Assembly: GCA_026399075.1 (NCBI GenBank)
Contig: JAPLRR010000094.1
Location: forward strand, 1 to 38,222
DNA: 38,222 bases
From: Methylococcales bacterium
GTDB taxonomy: Bacteria; Pseudomonadota; Gammaproteobacteria; Methylococcales; Methylomonadaceae
Direction of reading: 5' to 3'
In this document: piece by piece, positions 1-10,224 of the stretch
How the letters are laid out: the number at the start of each line of letters is the position of its first letter
How positions within the stretch are numbered: the first letter of the stretch is position 1
Translations under genes and position numbers: made by a program
The notes under the pieces: model-generated
The model's input: the letters and a program-made list of their open reading frames with translations, nothing else
What the model was told of the DNA's origin: nothing
Databases searched by the model: none

Positions 1-66
1 CTACCCAGGAATCTGTGTATTAATCCCCAAACCCGTAGCCCATTGAAGGCGGTTTAGTCCAACAAG

Positions 67-127
67 GTTTATCTGTCGCGATTTAGCTCATCGCTTTGAT
101 CCGATTTGAGTGGCGCGACAGATAAAC
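67..127. repeat. 14-bp perfect inverted repeat across the hsdR stop codon
   Basis: The arms are GTTTATCTGTCGCG at 67-80 and its exact reverse complement at 114-127, with a 33-nt spacer that contains the hsdR stop. In the operon transcript this would make a long-loop 3' stem. No U-run follows, so a classical intrinsic terminator is unlikely. A transcript-stabilising stem or a leftover recombination sequence are alternatives. Confidence 0.6.
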
Positions 128-3100
128 GCTATTCGTTATCAACTGAATAAAATCAAAATCATCAACATCAAAAACACCAGATTGATCCAATAACTCTACG
201 ATTTGCCCATATAAAACTTTTTGCTTCTGCGGATCATTCCAAAAATTCACACTCACAACAGACTGCCGGATACGCTCAACCAGTTCAGCAGTTAGATCAA
301 TAAGATTCAGCTTTATCTTTTCGGGTAAGTTTTCGTATTGCATTTGATATTGTTCTTTCAGTAAGCCATAAAAAGGCAGCTCAATTGGGCCTAGCCCCGT
401 TTCGTCTTCCTCATTGTGTTGTTCCATATTATCAATAAAATCATCCAAAGCTTTGCGTAATGCGCTGGCGTCCTTACTGAATTTATTTAAAATTTCCTGT
501 AAGTGTTTACTCAGTTTCTCGTACTCGCTTGGGTTTTCTTGTCTTTTTTTCTCCATACGATGCCGCGCTGCATGCGCCATCTCACTGGCAGCCGCACGAT
601 CTGAAGGGTGGTTTTGCATTTGTTTTTTAAATTCGCCATCCAGCAAATCGATAGGCGGAATTGTTGGATCAATACCGTGGCTAACAATGTATTGATCGAT
701 AATCGCGCGTACTTTATCTCCCACACCGGTAATATTCAGTTGAGGATCACGGTAACGATTACGGGCGCGAATAACGATAAAGCCCAAGGTTTTCACATTC
801 TTTGCATATTTTAGGGCCTCAGGTCTATGAGCCAAATTACCATATGTTTTCAAAAACAGCTTATAAGCAACAATAAACTCCCCACGTTTTTTCTCAGGGC
901 GTAATGCATCAACACAAGCCTCAGTATCGTCAATATTGCTAACGCCACATTTCTTAAACAGATTGATTACACGCGCATGTCTATCGCGTAAATCCAACAG
1001 CTCTTGCTTAGCGGAACGGAAAGCCCCAGTCATATCCTCCTTGGAATAAGCCTTAAGAGCATCAGCCAAGTAGCCGCCAATACCGACATAATCAACCACA
1101 TAACCGACATTCTTGCCGCTGCAAGTACGATTGACGCGGGCGATTGCCTGTAACAATTCGTCTTCTTTCACCCGCCGGTCAATATAAAGCACTTGTTCGA
1201 CGGGCGCATCAAAACCAACCAGCAGCATGTTTTTAACAATCAAAAACACCAGCGGATCAGATTTTTCCGGGTCTTTATGCGTGAATGGCTTCTTGAACCG
1301 CTTAATACGCTGTTCGATTTTTCTTTTATCGCTCCATTCATCGAAAGCCGGATCATCATTGTGCCGGGAAGAAAACACGGGCGCGAATTCCAGCTTGGCA
1401 ACTCTTTCACGTAATCGCCATGCCGCCGCTAAAAAACGCAACTCATCATCCAGGCTTTCCAGTGCCTCATCAGACAAGTTGCGGTAAGGTTCCGGCAAGG
1501 CATCAATTTTGGCAAGCCAATAATCTCTGGCCTCCGGCAAGGCTTGATAATACCGCATGACGGCCAAACGACTGGTCGCGGTCAATTGCGCTTTAAACTG
1601 GTTGGGCAACACCACTTCAATATAATGGCGCATCACATCCTTGGCTTTTGCCTTAATCAACTCAATACCTTCCAGCACATGCCGCCCGGTTGCATATTTT
1701 TTTTGAATGGCTTTGCGTTCTTCAACGCTACGCTTGGCAAAAGCCTCCTCAAAAATTTCATCGGCGGTTTTACCGTCCTTGATCTCGCCTTTAGCATTGC
1801 GGAACTCATACAAGATTGGCAAAATCGCGCCATCATCCTGGGCTTCTTTCAAGGTATAGCTATCGATAAACTCGCCAAAAATTTCTGCGGTGCGTTTTTT
1901 CTTGCCGATAATGATCGGTGTTCCCGTAAAGCCCAATTTTGCTGCATTCGGCAAAGCTGTCATTAAATTAGCGTGTAGATTTTTGGCGTGACTACGATGG
2001 GCTTCATCAATAATCAATAAAATTGCTTCTGAATTATTCAGTTCACCAATACCGTTTAGCGACTCGTCATCATCGGCGTCATCGTCCATAGAGCGGTATT
2101 TTTGCAACATCGCAAACACCACACCCGGCCCTTTCCGACTCAAAATAGCCGGTAAATCCCGAACCCGCTCAACAACCGTTACACCGTCGCCAGTCAATTC
2201 CGCTGTTGTTGAAAGCTGGTTTTGTAAGTCTGTACGGTCAGTAACAAAAACGATTTTAAAATGGCGTAAATCCACATGCTGGCGCATACGCCGAATTAAA
2301 AACACCATCGTCAGGCTTTTACCCGAACCCTGAGTATGAAAAACCACCCCGCCGCGCCGGTCAAATTCACCATCCTGTTGCCGGGTTTCTTTGCTTTCCA
2401 GACGCTCCATGACTTTAACAACGGCGCGGTATTGTTGATAACGCGGTGCAATTTTGATGCTGCGACCATCCGCCTGCATGAAAATAACAAAGTTCTGCAC
2501 AATATCCAGCAAGCGTTCGGGGCGCAATACGCCTTCAATTAAAAGCTGTTGCTGGGAAAGCTTGGTTTTGCCAAAACTGGCGGCCAAGTCTTCATTAGAT
2601 GTCGGATAACAATCTTTCCACGCCAGATAATGCTCAAGCTGTGCGCCGGGGCAAGCCATCAGCGCGTGGTCGTAATCCGTTACCATCATCAATTGTGCAT
2701 AATAAAACAGCTTTTCGTTGCCTTCTTTGGCCTCCAGCCAATGGCGTTGATTAGAGTAACGCAATAACTGATTAATGCCTTCTTCGATAGGGTTAGTAGT
2801 GGCGGGACTTTTACATTCAATGACGACCAAAGGAATGCCGTTTACAAACAAGACTATATCGGGCTCGATAAAATTTTTGTGCTGGCCGTCAGGTTCATCA
2901 ACGCGGAAGCGGTTGATAATCAGAAATTCGTTATTTTCGGGGTGATACCAGTCTATAAACTGGATACGCTGGTTGCGTCCGGCATTCCAGTCCGCTACGC
3001 CTTCAACTAACGTTCCTGCCAATAACAAAGCCGTTGCGGCCTGATTTTTTTCGATTAAGGAATGCCCTGTTGAGGCCGTCAATCGATCCAGATCACGTAA

Positions 3101-3343
3101 AGCCTGATTCAAGCGGGTGTCATCCAGCCAAGGCTTGCCGTGGGCATTCAAATTGATACGCTTTAAGGCCGCCAATAAACGGTCTTTCAAAATCACTTCG
3201 CGCCAATTTTCACGACCTTGACCGCTAATATCGTCTTTTTTTCCCGGCAAATACTGCCAGCCATGACTTTGCTGCGCTAATAACTGCTGAATAAATGGCA
3301 GTTCAACCTCGGAATATTCATTGTGGACAGAATCATTACTCAT
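83..3343 (-). CDS. hsdR: Type I restriction enzyme, restriction/translocase subunit HsdR
   Basis: This is the endonuclease and DNA-translocating subunit of a type I restriction-modification complex, 1086 aa, a normal length for HsdR. An N-terminal nuclease motif is visible (D162, E176, K178 in PDIVLFVNG and ECK). Helicase motor motifs follow: Walker A TQGSGKS at 337-343, DEAH at 446-449 and FTGTP near 472. It is the last gene of the hsdM-hsdS-darT-darG-hsdR operon. Its ATG overlaps the darG stop as ATGA, so translation is probably coupled. The reading frame is intact and the key residues are present, so it should be active. The family assignment is firm; the recognition sequence cannot be read from HsdR. 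Confidence 0.97.
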   Translation of the reverse strand: MSNDSVHNEYSEVELPFIQQLLAQQSHGWQYLPGKKDDISGQGRENWREVILKDRLLAALKRINLNAHGKPWLDDTRLNQALRDLDRLTASTGHSLIEKNQAATALLLAGTLVEGVADWNAGRNQRIQFIDWYHPENNEFLIINRFRVDEPDGQHKNFIEPDIVLFVNGIPLVVIECKSPATTNPIEEGINQLLRYSNQRHWLEAKEGNEKLFYYAQLMMVTDYDHALMACPGAQLEHYLAWKDCYPTSNEDLAASFGKTKLSQQQLLIEGVLRPERLLDIVQNFVIFMQADGRSIKIAPRYQQYRAVVKVMERLESKETRQQDGEFDRRGGVVFHTQGSGKSLTMVFLIRRMRQHVDLRHFKIVFVTDRTDLQNQLSTTAELTGDGVTVVERVRDLPAILSRKGPGVVFAMLQKYRSMDDDADDDESLNGIGELNNSEAILLIIDEAHRSHAKNLHANLMTALPNAAKLGFTGTPIIIGKKKRTAEIFGEFIDSYTLKEAQDDGAILPILYEFRNAKGEIKDGKTADEIFEEAFAKRSVEERKAIQKKYATGRHVLEGIELIKAKAKDVMRHYIEVVLPNQFKAQLTATSRLAVMRYYQALPEARDYWLAKIDALPEPYRNLSDEALESLDDELRFLAAAWRLRERVAKLEFAPVFSSRHNDDPAFDEWSDKRKIEQRIKRFKKPFTHKDPEKSDPLVFLIVKNMLLVGFDAPVEQVLYIDRRVKEDELLQAIARVNRTCSGKNVGYVVDYVGIGGYLADALKAYSKEDMTGAFRSAKQELLDLRDRHARVINLFKKCGVSNIDDTEACVDALRPEKKRGEFIVAYKLFLKTYGNLAHRPEALKYAKNVKTLGFIVIRARNRYRDPQLNITGVGDKVRAIIDQYIVSHGIDPTIPPIDLLDGEFKKQMQNHPSDRAAASEMAHAARHRMEKKRQENPSEYEKLSKHLQEILNKFSKDASALRKALDDFIDNMEQHNEEDETGLGPIELPFYGLLKEQYQMQYENLPEKIKLNLIDLTAELVERIRQSVVSVNFWNDPQKQKVLYGQIVELLDQSGVFDVDDFDFIQLITNSVYLSRHSNRIKAMS

Positions 3344-4395
3344 GAGGCAAGTGACAAGTGCCCAGGTAATTTGTCCCAGCCTGTTTGCCGCAAACGCACC
3401 AGTGCTTTAATAATATGCGTATCACGCATTATGGCTTTTTTGCGCTGACTCCATTGATGCACTTGTTTTATGATTTCCACCTCATCGGCGGATGAATGCT
3501 GTTGCAAAACCCAATGCACGGTTGCCAAAAGTTCCATGCCGTAAGGTGTTTCAAAACCTTCAATCAGGGTTTTAATGCGGGTCAGGCGTTGCACAGCTTC
3601 GGCATCATCATTTAAAAAATCATCCGCCGCTGCAACCGCATTGGGTAGCAAATGAATTTCCGCGTCTTTGCTACGGTCACCGTAGCCGCGAATAAAATGC
3701 CCTTCCAAACGCTGCAACACATGATTCAGATTATCGGCATAAGGCCCATAATGATGCGCCTTAAAATTGAGCCGTAACGGTTCACCTGCTACTTGCAAAA
3801 AATAACTGAGTTTTTGAATTTCCAGCAAACTCAACCGGTAACCGGGCAAACAATACTGTTCAATTAACTTGATAAACAAAGCGCGGGCGCGGGTCAAATC
3901 CGGCTTTGCCGTAGCGACGGGCATCGTATCAACCGCCGGGGCTTGTTGCGGTGGATAAACGAATACCTCAAGCTCTGGGCAATCCGCCAAACTTGCTTCA
4001 ATCAAGGGCTGCACTTGTCGCCAGTCCAGACCGCCATTACCACAGCCTAGGGGTGGCAAGGCAATGGAACGAATGTTATGCTCACGAATCACCCGCAGCA
4101 GATCGTCCAGACCTTGTTCAATATGCGCCAATTGAGACGCGGCGCGCCAGTGGGTTTTGGTAGGGAAATTGATAATCCAGCGCGGATTAAACAAATTGCC
4201 CGTTGCCACCACCAACATGCTACCGGGCTGAACCGTATGGGCTTTACAGGCTTTTTGGTAGTGACTGAAATTATCAGGAAACGCCTGTTTAAATTGCAAA
4301 GCAATCCCCTTACCCATGACGCCAACACAATTAACGGTGTTGACCAAGGCTTCAGCATCAGACTGTAATAAATTTCCGTGGCAATAATGAATCAT
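3340..4395 (-). CDS. darG: DarG antitoxin: macrodomain DNA ADP-ribosylglycohydrolase
   Basis: DarG neutralises DarT by removing ADP-ribose from DNA and by binding the toxin directly. The 351-aa protein starts at the ATG at 4395 (MIHYCHGNLL), only 4 bases after the darT stop. An upstream extension is possible but lies inside darT. The macrodomain covers about residues 1-150: GNLLQSDAEALVNTVNC (7-23), K80 in FPTKTHW at the position of the lysine needed in characterised DarG, and the glycine-rich loop GCGNGG (117-122). Residues 168-351 form the second domain expected to bind DarT. Its stretch from 190 to 220 (IQKLSYFLQVAGEPL and HHYGPYAD) resembles Panacea/DUF4065 proteins by eye. The gene overlaps hsdR by 4 bases. 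Confidence 0.93.
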   Translation of the reverse strand: MIHYCHGNLLQSDAEALVNTVNCVGVMGKGIALQFKQAFPDNFSHYQKACKAHTVQPGSMLVVATGNLFNPRWIINFPTKTHWRAASQLAHIEQGLDDLLRVIREHNIRSIALPPLGCGNGGLDWRQVQPLIEASLADCPELEVFVYPPQQAPAVDTMPVATAKPDLTRARALFIKLIEQYCLPGYRLSLLEIQKLSYFLQVAGEPLRLNFKAHHYGPYADNLNHVLQRLEGHFIRGYGDRSKDAEIHLLPNAVAAADDFLNDDAEAVQRLTRIKTLIEGFETPYGMELLATVHWVLQQHSSADEVEIIKQVHQWSQRKKAIMRDTHIIKALVRLRQTGWDKLPGHLSLAS

Positions 4396-4399
4396 AGGT

Positions 4400-5035
4400 C
4401 TAATAGTACCAGTCCCTTTTGACTTTGACACGCGGTAAATGCGCACACTGTTCGTTGGCAAGCAGCTTATCCACCCGCATTTTCATCGTTTCATCAAACG
4501 TCCCGATGCCAAATATCAATGACCAGGGACACTTACCGTAAAGCAGGCACTCGGCCTGACGGCGGCGTTTACGGTCGGGGTCGTCATTGGTATCAAACCA
4601 GTATTGCTCTTTCATTAACGGCCAGTCGATTTTATCCAAATCCGCCGGATCATTATAAAATTCAGTGAACTGCATAATGGCATGACCGTCCGTAAACACG
4701 AACGGAATACCCGCTTGTTGCACCCGCGTTAAATCCGTCAGTAAATACACGATGCTGTCCTGACCATCATGATAGTTTTCGACTTTCCCTTTATGAAGGG
4801 CATACAGCATCGGTGAACGCTTGCAAAAATAAAACGGCACATAATCATGCAAAACGCCATGCGGGGGACAAGGCACGGACAGATTATTACGGCGGCTTTG
4901 CAGGGTTTGATGGGCAATGTCTGTGTAGTTAACATCCAGGCCGTTATGCGCCAATAATCCACCCGCTTGCACAATCGTTTGCAGATTGTCGAAGTGGGTA
5001 ATGTGGTACAACAAAACAGGATGGGGAACGGGCAT
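4400..5035 (-). CDS. darT: DarT toxin: DNA ADP-ribosyltransferase (DUF4433)
   Basis: DarT uses NAD+ to attach ADP-ribose to thymine bases in single-stranded DNA in a sequence-specific way. This blocks replication and, in studied systems, aborts phage infection. The 211-aa protein has the family's full length and motifs: H11 in YHITH, R48-R49, the YVPFYF block at 65-70 followed by RSPMLY, FTDGHA with H118, and the glutamate in RRRQAECLL (E162) at the catalytic position. Its ATG follows the hsdS stop with no intervening base, and its stop is 4 bases before darG. The toxin is therefore intact and embedded in the type I R-M operon. The family call is firm; the target sequence is unknown. Confidence 0.94.
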   Translation of the reverse strand: MPVPHPVLLYHITHFDNLQTIVQAGGLLAHNGLDVNYTDIAHQTLQSRRNNLSVPCPPHGVLHDYVPFYFCKRSPMLYALHKGKVENYHDGQDSIVYLLTDLTRVQQAGIPFVFTDGHAIMQFTEFYNDPADLDKIDWPLMKEQYWFDTNDDPDRKRRRQAECLLYGKCPWSLIFGIGTFDETMKMRVDKLLANEQCAHLPRVKVKRDWYY

Positions 5036-6382
5036 TTAAGCAGCACTTGGGCTTAGGCTTTCAACTTGCCGGATGAGTTCAGGTGTAACCCGGCGGCGGC
5101 CTGTTAGCAGGTCTTGCATGAGGCCGGTTTTGATTAACAGTAATTTGTTTCTTTCCGCTCTTAGGGTGTTAATTTCATCATCGGCTAAAGCAAGAATATC
5201 AGCAATCATTTTTTGTTCTGTGACAGTTGGACGAGGCACTTCAAAATTTCTAATTTTTTTTAACGTCAACCGTGTTATTGCATTGCCACTCATCAGGTCT
5301 TTTAATCGTCTTTGACCGGATTGCGATAATAAATATTGGAGGTGAAACAGGGCAATATCTTTTGTTGAATCAAGTCTTATAAAAGCGACACTTGAAAGCA
5401 GACTTATTGGTTCATTAATTGTGTTAATTGCGGCATTCCCTGTATTCGCCCCATCTTTAGTTAAAAGTAAGTCGCCTTGCTTTACATCACAACGTCGATA
5501 TATTTCTATGTGTTGAGCTTCATCAATAGTTTCTACATTGCTCAAATCAATAAAACCAAATCTAATATTTTTTGATGTTATGTATAAGTAGTGACCACCG
5601 CCTGTTTTTGGTGAAAAATGCGTTCCATCTTGAATTTTTACTGCAAACTCATCTAACAGGTTGATCGACCAAAATCTAGGTATCCAGCCTAATTCGGTTT
5701 GTTGGTATAAATCGGGGCGTTCGTGGTAATGGGGGCGGAGTTGTCCGTTGTCATCCACGCCGCGAGTGAGCAAGTCTTGCAGCAAGCCTTGTTTCATTTT
5801 CTCCTGCTTGGCTAACATGGCCTCGGCGGCATCAATGGCTTCGTCCAGCGTGTCGAGAATAGTGGCGATAGCTTTTTGTTCTTCCATTTGAGGAACAGGA
5901 ACAACAACTCTCCCAAGAGAGGAACGGCTTATTCTCTGTCTAGTTGATCCACCTGCTAAATCCTCACAAACTTTTAAATGTTGTTGATGACTTAGCCAGT
6001 GGTTAATAAAGCTTTTATCCAAAATATCCGAGTTTGGCCTGAAAATTGTACAATCAACAGATGTTATAGCTTCAGAAAACTGTTCTGGAATTATGCAAGC
6101 TCTACCAACCGGTTCTGCAAGCCTACATATCAGTATGTCACCGCCTTTAATTTTTTTACAGCCCAGCTCATCAAAAGTGGACGTGGAAATAAATTTGGCT
6201 GTATTTGGCTTATCCAAATATTTTCCAATTCCAATATTACCTGTTTGAATTAAACGAATACCTTTATTGGATAAATGATGTGCTTCAATCCAGTCACCAT
6301 CAATGAAGGAATGATGTTCACTAGATGAAGTAGCTTTTAGTGGCAAAGTTTTCCATTCCGCAGGAAAAGAATAATCACTCAT
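5036..6382 (-). CDS. hsdS: Type I restriction-modification specificity subunit HsdS
   Basis: HsdS sets the DNA target recognised by the methylase and restriction complexes. I chose the ATG at 6382 ([11 protein letters not shown], 448 aa) because it overlaps the hsdM stop by 8 bases and begins at the usual family N-terminus; the frame runs further upstream inside hsdM. Two variable target-recognition domains are each followed by a conserved helical spacer. The first spacer contains [17 protein letters not shown] and [11 protein letters not shown], the second [16 protein letters not shown] and [12 protein letters not shown]. The two half-sites are therefore specified by TRD1 and TRD2 with one spacer repeat each. 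Both TRDs look complete. The target is not predictable by eye. Confidence 0.96.
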   Translation of the reverse strand: MSDYSFPAEWKTLPLKATSSSEHHSFIDGDWIEAHHLSNKGIRLIQTGNIGIGKYLDKPNTAKFISTSTFDELGCKKIKGGDILICRLAEPVGRACIIPEQFSEAITSVDCTIFRPNSDILDKSFINHWLSHQQHLKVCEDLAGGSTRQRISRSSLGRVVVPVPQMEEQKAIATILDTLDEAIDAAEAMLAKQEKMKQGLLQDLLTRGVDDNGQLRPHYHERPDLYQQTELGWIPRFWSINLLDEFAVKIQDGTHFSPKTGGGHYLYITSKNIRFGFIDLSNVETIDEAQHIEIYRRCDVKQGDLLLTKDGANTGNAAINTINEPISLLSSVAFIRLDSTKDIALFHLQYLLSQSGQRRLKDLMSGNAITRLTLKKIRNFEVPRPTVTEQKMIADILALADDEINTLRAERNKLLLIKTGLMQDLLTGRRRVTPELIRQVESLSPSAA

Positions 6383-9131
6383 ACCCCAACCCCCGCAAAA
6401 ACCCTTCCAAGCGGTCTGTCGCCAGTTGTTTACGCCGGGCAATATCAGCATAGGTTTCATTATACTTGTCCCACCAGTTTTCAAGCGCTGCAACCACAGT
6501 CTGGCGTTGTGTCAGCAAAGCACGGCTTAACTGGGATTCCACGCCTTCAAAAAACACGGTCAAATACAGGGCTTGCGCGTCGGCTTCATTAAGCTTACTG
6601 ACTTTACGCGCCAGCCTCGCCAACAGGATTTTTTTCAAGCGGGCCAGCAGCTTTTTAGTTTTCGCCAGTCCGGCTTTAATGGCGACATACGGGGCCAACA
6701 AGGTTTCCAGTTCGTTAATACGGGGTTTAAGTTTTGCCAGTGTGCTATTCAGGCTGTCAAGTTCCTGTGCCAATGGCAAAGTATCCAAACCACGATGTTG
6801 ATAATCAGCCATTGAATCCAGGCCCTTGCCTGTTAACTGCTTTTGCCGGATTAGGGCGGTTTTTTGCCTGAATTTTAGCCCCTTGAGGTCATCTTCCAGC
6901 TGTTTGGCATAATTGTCTTCCTCTTCACCCCGTTCAAAATCGTCCGGCCCGGCTTCAAATTCTTCCTTGGCGGTTTCCAGTGTGGCTAACTTGGCTTCCA
7001 GTTTGTCCCAGCGTTGTAATAACAAGGGCGTTAGTTTTTGCGGCAAGACTTCGGTTTTTAAATCGACTTTGATTTTGCTGTCTTTGTCTTGTGACTCTTC
7101 CACAGCGGATTGCAAAGCGTCCAGCCACGCCCTGATTAAATATTGCGCGGCCTGTTCGGGTGCGGGCATGGTTTTGCTGGGATTTTTTTCATCGGGTTTA
7201 TTGGCGGCTAACAGGATTTTTAAATCGTTAAAATGTACATCCCACCAACTGACCAAAATGCCGTCGAGTTTATATTGATCGAATAAATCGGTAGGCAGTA
7301 AGGCGCGGGTAAACTCATCCAGCAAGGTTTTGTGACCATCCATCAAGCGCCCGGTGTGCGGCATCTTGACAATAGCGTCTTGCGCACTTTGCCACCAGTT
7401 TGCCAATGCCAGGCGCAAAGCGGTTTCTTTAGCGGCAACCTGCGGATCGTTTTCCACCCAGGCTCCCAACTGATTTTTTTGTTTGAGGTGTTCAGGATAA
7501 GTCCAATAGCCCGGCTCAAGGCTTTGCAAATAGTCGCGCAAGGGGAAACCGTGCGCTTTCAGCAAGGTTTCAGTGCTGCTGATTTCCCGTTCGGGTATGC
7601 CGCCTTTTAAATGCGCGTGTACGTCTTGCGCTTCGGGTTCTGGCGCGTTGTCGGCATAACGGCGGATATTGAGGTTGTAATCGTTGTCGCTTAATTCTGT
7701 GCGGCTAACGATTTTTGAATAGCCGGGAATTTCCCGCCATTGCTCATAAGTGGCGGCGATTTTGTCGATGTGCTCAGGCAATAAAAAGTTTTGCGCGCGG
7801 CCTTCGTAATATTCATGGTCGGCATTGATAAATAAAATTTGCCCCTGACGCCCGGCGGGTTTCGCCAGCCGGTTTTGGCGCATCACCAATAAACAGGCAG
7901 GGATAGACGTGCCATAAAATAAATTGGGCGGCAGGCCAATGACTGCTTCAATTAAATCATCGTTAATAAAGCCTTTGCGGATGTCGTGTTCTTTGCCGCC
8001 GCGAAACAGTACGCCATGCGGCATGACGGTGACCAGTAAACCGTCGGGCATTAATACCGACCACATGTGCTGTACAAACATCAGGTCGGCTTTTTTACCG
8101 GTTTCCGGGGTCATGCCATAACGAAAGCGTTCATCGAATGTCATGCCTTCATTATCGTAATTTTGCGCAAACGGCGGATTCGCCATAACCCGGTTAAAAC
8201 GGCGCAACTCGCCCGCGTGCAAATGCTTGGGATTAAGTAAAGTATCACCGTGACGAATATCCGCAGAGGCTACGCCGTGCATGAGCAAATTCATTTTACA
8301 AATCGCCCACACCCCGCCATCGTTTTCTTGCCCGTATAAAGCCATGTTATCGGGATTATCGCCGTGCATGGCAATCCAGTCTCTGGATTGAATTAACATG
8401 CCCCCTGAACCTACTGTTGGATCGTAAATGGACATGCCCGCCTTTGGGTTGGCAATGCGGGTCATTAATTTGACCACATCACGCGGGGTATAAAATTGCC
8501 CGCCACGTTTACCGGCATTATCGGCAAAGAATTTAATCATAAATTCATAAGCTGCACCAAGTAGGTCTGGAAACTGAAAATCTTTGTCCAGTAAACGGTA
8601 GCCAGAAAAATGGTCTATTAATTTGCGTAAGTCTTTATCGGGTATGGTGGCTTCGCCAATCTTGCGTTCAAAGTCGATGTGTTCCAGCACACCATCTAGG
8701 GCGGTATTATGTGCAGCCAAGTCACTCAGGGCTTTATTGAGTTTTTCACCTACGGCTTTTGCAGGCCATTGGTCAATGGTTCCCAGGTGTTTGCCTTGAT
8801 CGACTGGCCCCCAATCAGCCAAAAATGGCGCGATACCTTCAATTTTTTGGGCGCGTTCAGGAATACTCCACCGGGCGATTTTTGGCACAAAACCATTTGG
8901 ATAAAGCCACTGACTTTCAGCTCGTTGCAGTGCTTGCTCCAGGCTTCGGCCCAGATTGAGTTGGTCGTTTATGATTTGATCGTATTTTTCATTAAACACA
9001 TCGGACATGCGTTTTAAAAATAACATGCCAAAAATGTATTCCTTGTATTCTGAAGCATCCATTTTGCCGCGCAAAATATCGGCGGCTTTCATTAAATGCC
9101 GCTCCAGTTGTCCTAAAGTCAGTTGTGCCAT
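6375..9131 (-). CDS. hsdM: Type I N6-adenine DNA methyltransferase HsdM with long C-terminal extension
   Basis: HsdM methylates adenine in the HsdS target to protect the host. The N-terminal helical HsdM domain covers roughly residues 5-150. The AdoMet-binding motif DPTVGSGG is at 237-244, preceded by [11 protein letters not shown], and the catalytic NPPF is at 318-321. At 918 aa it is far longer than a classical HsdM of about 500-550 aa. The extra part, from about residue 540, is rich in Leu, Lys and Glu, looks helical to coiled-coil (about 690-870), and ends in ENWWDKY and FLRGLGYE. Long HsdM forms of this kind are known. It is the first gene of the defence operon and overlaps hsdS by 8 bases. 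No strong Shine-Dalgarno is visible. Confidence 0.95.
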   Translation of the reverse strand: MAQLTLGQLERHLMKAADILRGKMDASEYKEYIFGMLFLKRMSDVFNEKYDQIINDQLNLGRSLEQALQRAESQWLYPNGFVPKIARWSIPERAQKIEGIAPFLADWGPVDQGKHLGTIDQWPAKAVGEKLNKALSDLAAHNTALDGVLEHIDFERKIGEATIPDKDLRKLIDHFSGYRLLDKDFQFPDLLGAAYEFMIKFFADNAGKRGGQFYTPRDVVKLMTRIANPKAGMSIYDPTVGSGGMLIQSRDWIAMHGDNPDNMALYGQENDGGVWAICKMNLLMHGVASADIRHGDTLLNPKHLHAGELRRFNRVMANPPFAQNYDNEGMTFDERFRYGMTPETGKKADLMFVQHMWSVLMPDGLLVTVMPHGVLFRGGKEHDIRKGFINDDLIEAVIGLPPNLFYGTSIPACLLVMRQNRLAKPAGRQGQILFINADHEYYEGRAQNFLLPEHIDKIAATYEQWREIPGYSKIVSRTELSDNDYNLNIRRYADNAPEPEAQDVHAHLKGGIPEREISSTETLLKAHGFPLRDYLQSLEPGYWTYPEHLKQKNQLGAWVENDPQVAAKETALRLALANWWQSAQDAIVKMPHTGRLMDGHKTLLDEFTRALLPTDLFDQYKLDGILVSWWDVHFNDLKILLAANKPDEKNPSKTMPAPEQAAQYLIRAWLDALQSAVEESQDKDSKIKVDLKTEVLPQKLTPLLLQRWDKLEAKLATLETAKEEFEAGPDDFERGEEEDNYAKQLEDDLKGLKFRQKTALIRQKQLTGKGLDSMADYQHRGLDTLPLAQELDSLNSTLAKLKPRINELETLLAPYVAIKAGLAKTKKLLARLKKILLARLARKVSKLNEADAQALYLTVFFEGVESQLSRALLTQRQTVVAALENWWDKYNETYADIARRKQLATDRLEGFLRGLGYE

Positions 9132-9186
9132 GTGTTATTGAGGTATTGTGATAAGTTGAGTGTTTTAGATTCGGTTTTGGATTAAG

Positions 9187-9212
9187 AGTATAAACCTGAA
9201 TCCGCTGAATCC
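9187..9212 (-). promoter_or_regulatory. Possible promoter and direct repeat upstream of hsdM
   Basis: In the 200-bp gap ahead of hsdM the minus strand has a TATACT -10-like box (plus positions 9187-9192). Just upstream are two copies of GGATTCAG with a 9-bp period (plus CTGAATCC at 9196-9203 and 9205-9212). No good -35 box is spaced correctly, so activator dependence or a chance match are both possible. The rest of the gap (9213-9331) shows nothing recognisable. Confidence 0.3.
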
Positions 9213-9331
9213 CGGCACTTTCTATCAATCATGGATTTTGCGAAACAAATTAACATTTTTGGCCCAATCACCAAAGTCAGCGCCGACCCCTGTATTTGTC
9301 TTACCTGCAAGCAATATGACGATAGATGCAA

Positions 9332-10156
9332 CTAGCGCCCGGCCCGTAATTCTTTCATCTTTAACAGCATGGCTAAAGTACGCTCAAACTTGCGGTCAAG
9401 GTGGGTTTCATAGCGATTAAGTTTTTCTAATCTGTGCACTTGCAACCCTTCCCCCAAGACTTGCGCTTTGATTGCTGGTTGACTGCGGGCTTCATAATCC
9501 ATGCGGTAACATAACGGATGCAGTGATTCACTGATAAATTGAGCAAGTCCTTCAGCGGTTGCAGGGTAGGACTCTTCCTCGACATGCCCATCCCACCAAT
9601 CGCGGGATTCAGGTATCAGTGTACGCCTCGCTTTATCATAAGCATTAGGGCCTCCTTTGCGAAGAATCGCCGCTGCCTTACGGGTTGCATTCAGATCAAG
9701 TTCGGCAAACTTCTGTTGCCGGGCGACCTCCTCTGTTGTTGCGACAAGCAGGTCTGGCAAGTCTATCTCGTCTGTTGATGGCCCTCGCTCAAAAGGCGCT
9801 GACGCTGGAATCAGGCTATCATCCTTATTATGCGCCACTCGCAGCAGCCCACGATTGATACTAGCCCCTTCTGCCAACAGCACTCTACGTTTTCGCCAAA
9901 TGATCCCGGCCAGCTCTTCGATAAGATGCTGCTCCGTCATACCCGCCGGTTGATGCTCCTCAATCAAAGCCGCCAATAGATCAGCAAATTCTCCTGCATC
10001 TTCATGGGCCAATACCACCAGACGCGAGAGAATACCGTGTTTCATGGCATTAAAACGCACAGCTTCATAATTAGCGGGAGCTGGCTTATCGTTTGCGTTA
10101 GTCTGGCTGTTCATAAGCTCTGGATCATTCTGTTTCTTAGCTTCAATTACTTGCAT
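9332..10156 (-). CDS. Hypothetical mobile-element-type protein, 274 aa
   Basis: I do not recognise a characterised family. The protein is 274 aa, soluble and charged. An early segment, RFNAMKHGILSRLVV, and a C-terminal helix, RYETHLDRKFERTLAMLLKMKELR, resemble proteins often seen next to phage and integrative-element genes. Those are sometimes loosely compared with small terminase or other DNA-binding proteins. No catalytic motif, signal peptide or membrane segment is visible. The ATG is well supported by a strong AGGGGG Shine-Dalgarno a few bases upstream. It lies between the ParB-like gene and the R-M operon and is probably island backbone rather than defence cargo. The function is unknown. 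Confidence 0.75.
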   Translation of the reverse strand: MQVIEAKKQNDPELMNSQTNANDKPAPANYEAVRFNAMKHGILSRLVVLAHEDAGEFADLLAALIEEHQPAGMTEQHLIEELAGIIWRKRRVLLAEGASINRGLLRVAHNKDDSLIPASAPFERGPSTDEIDLPDLLVATTEEVARQQKFAELDLNATRKAAAILRKGGPNAYDKARRTLIPESRDWWDGHVEEESYPATAEGLAQFISESLHPLCYRMDYEARSQPAIKAQVLGEGLQVHRLEKLNRYETHLDRKFERTLAMLLKMKELRAGR

Positions 10157-10224
10157 TGGTTCCCCCTATTCTTAATTGCCGCTTTAAACGTCGATTATTT
10201 TTCGTTGATAACAGTTGCAACATT

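Noticed and set aside
9238..9420. 60-codon plus-strand frame near 9.3 kb
   Set aside because: It overlaps the 3' end of the 274-aa gene antisense, with no similarity or ribosome site.
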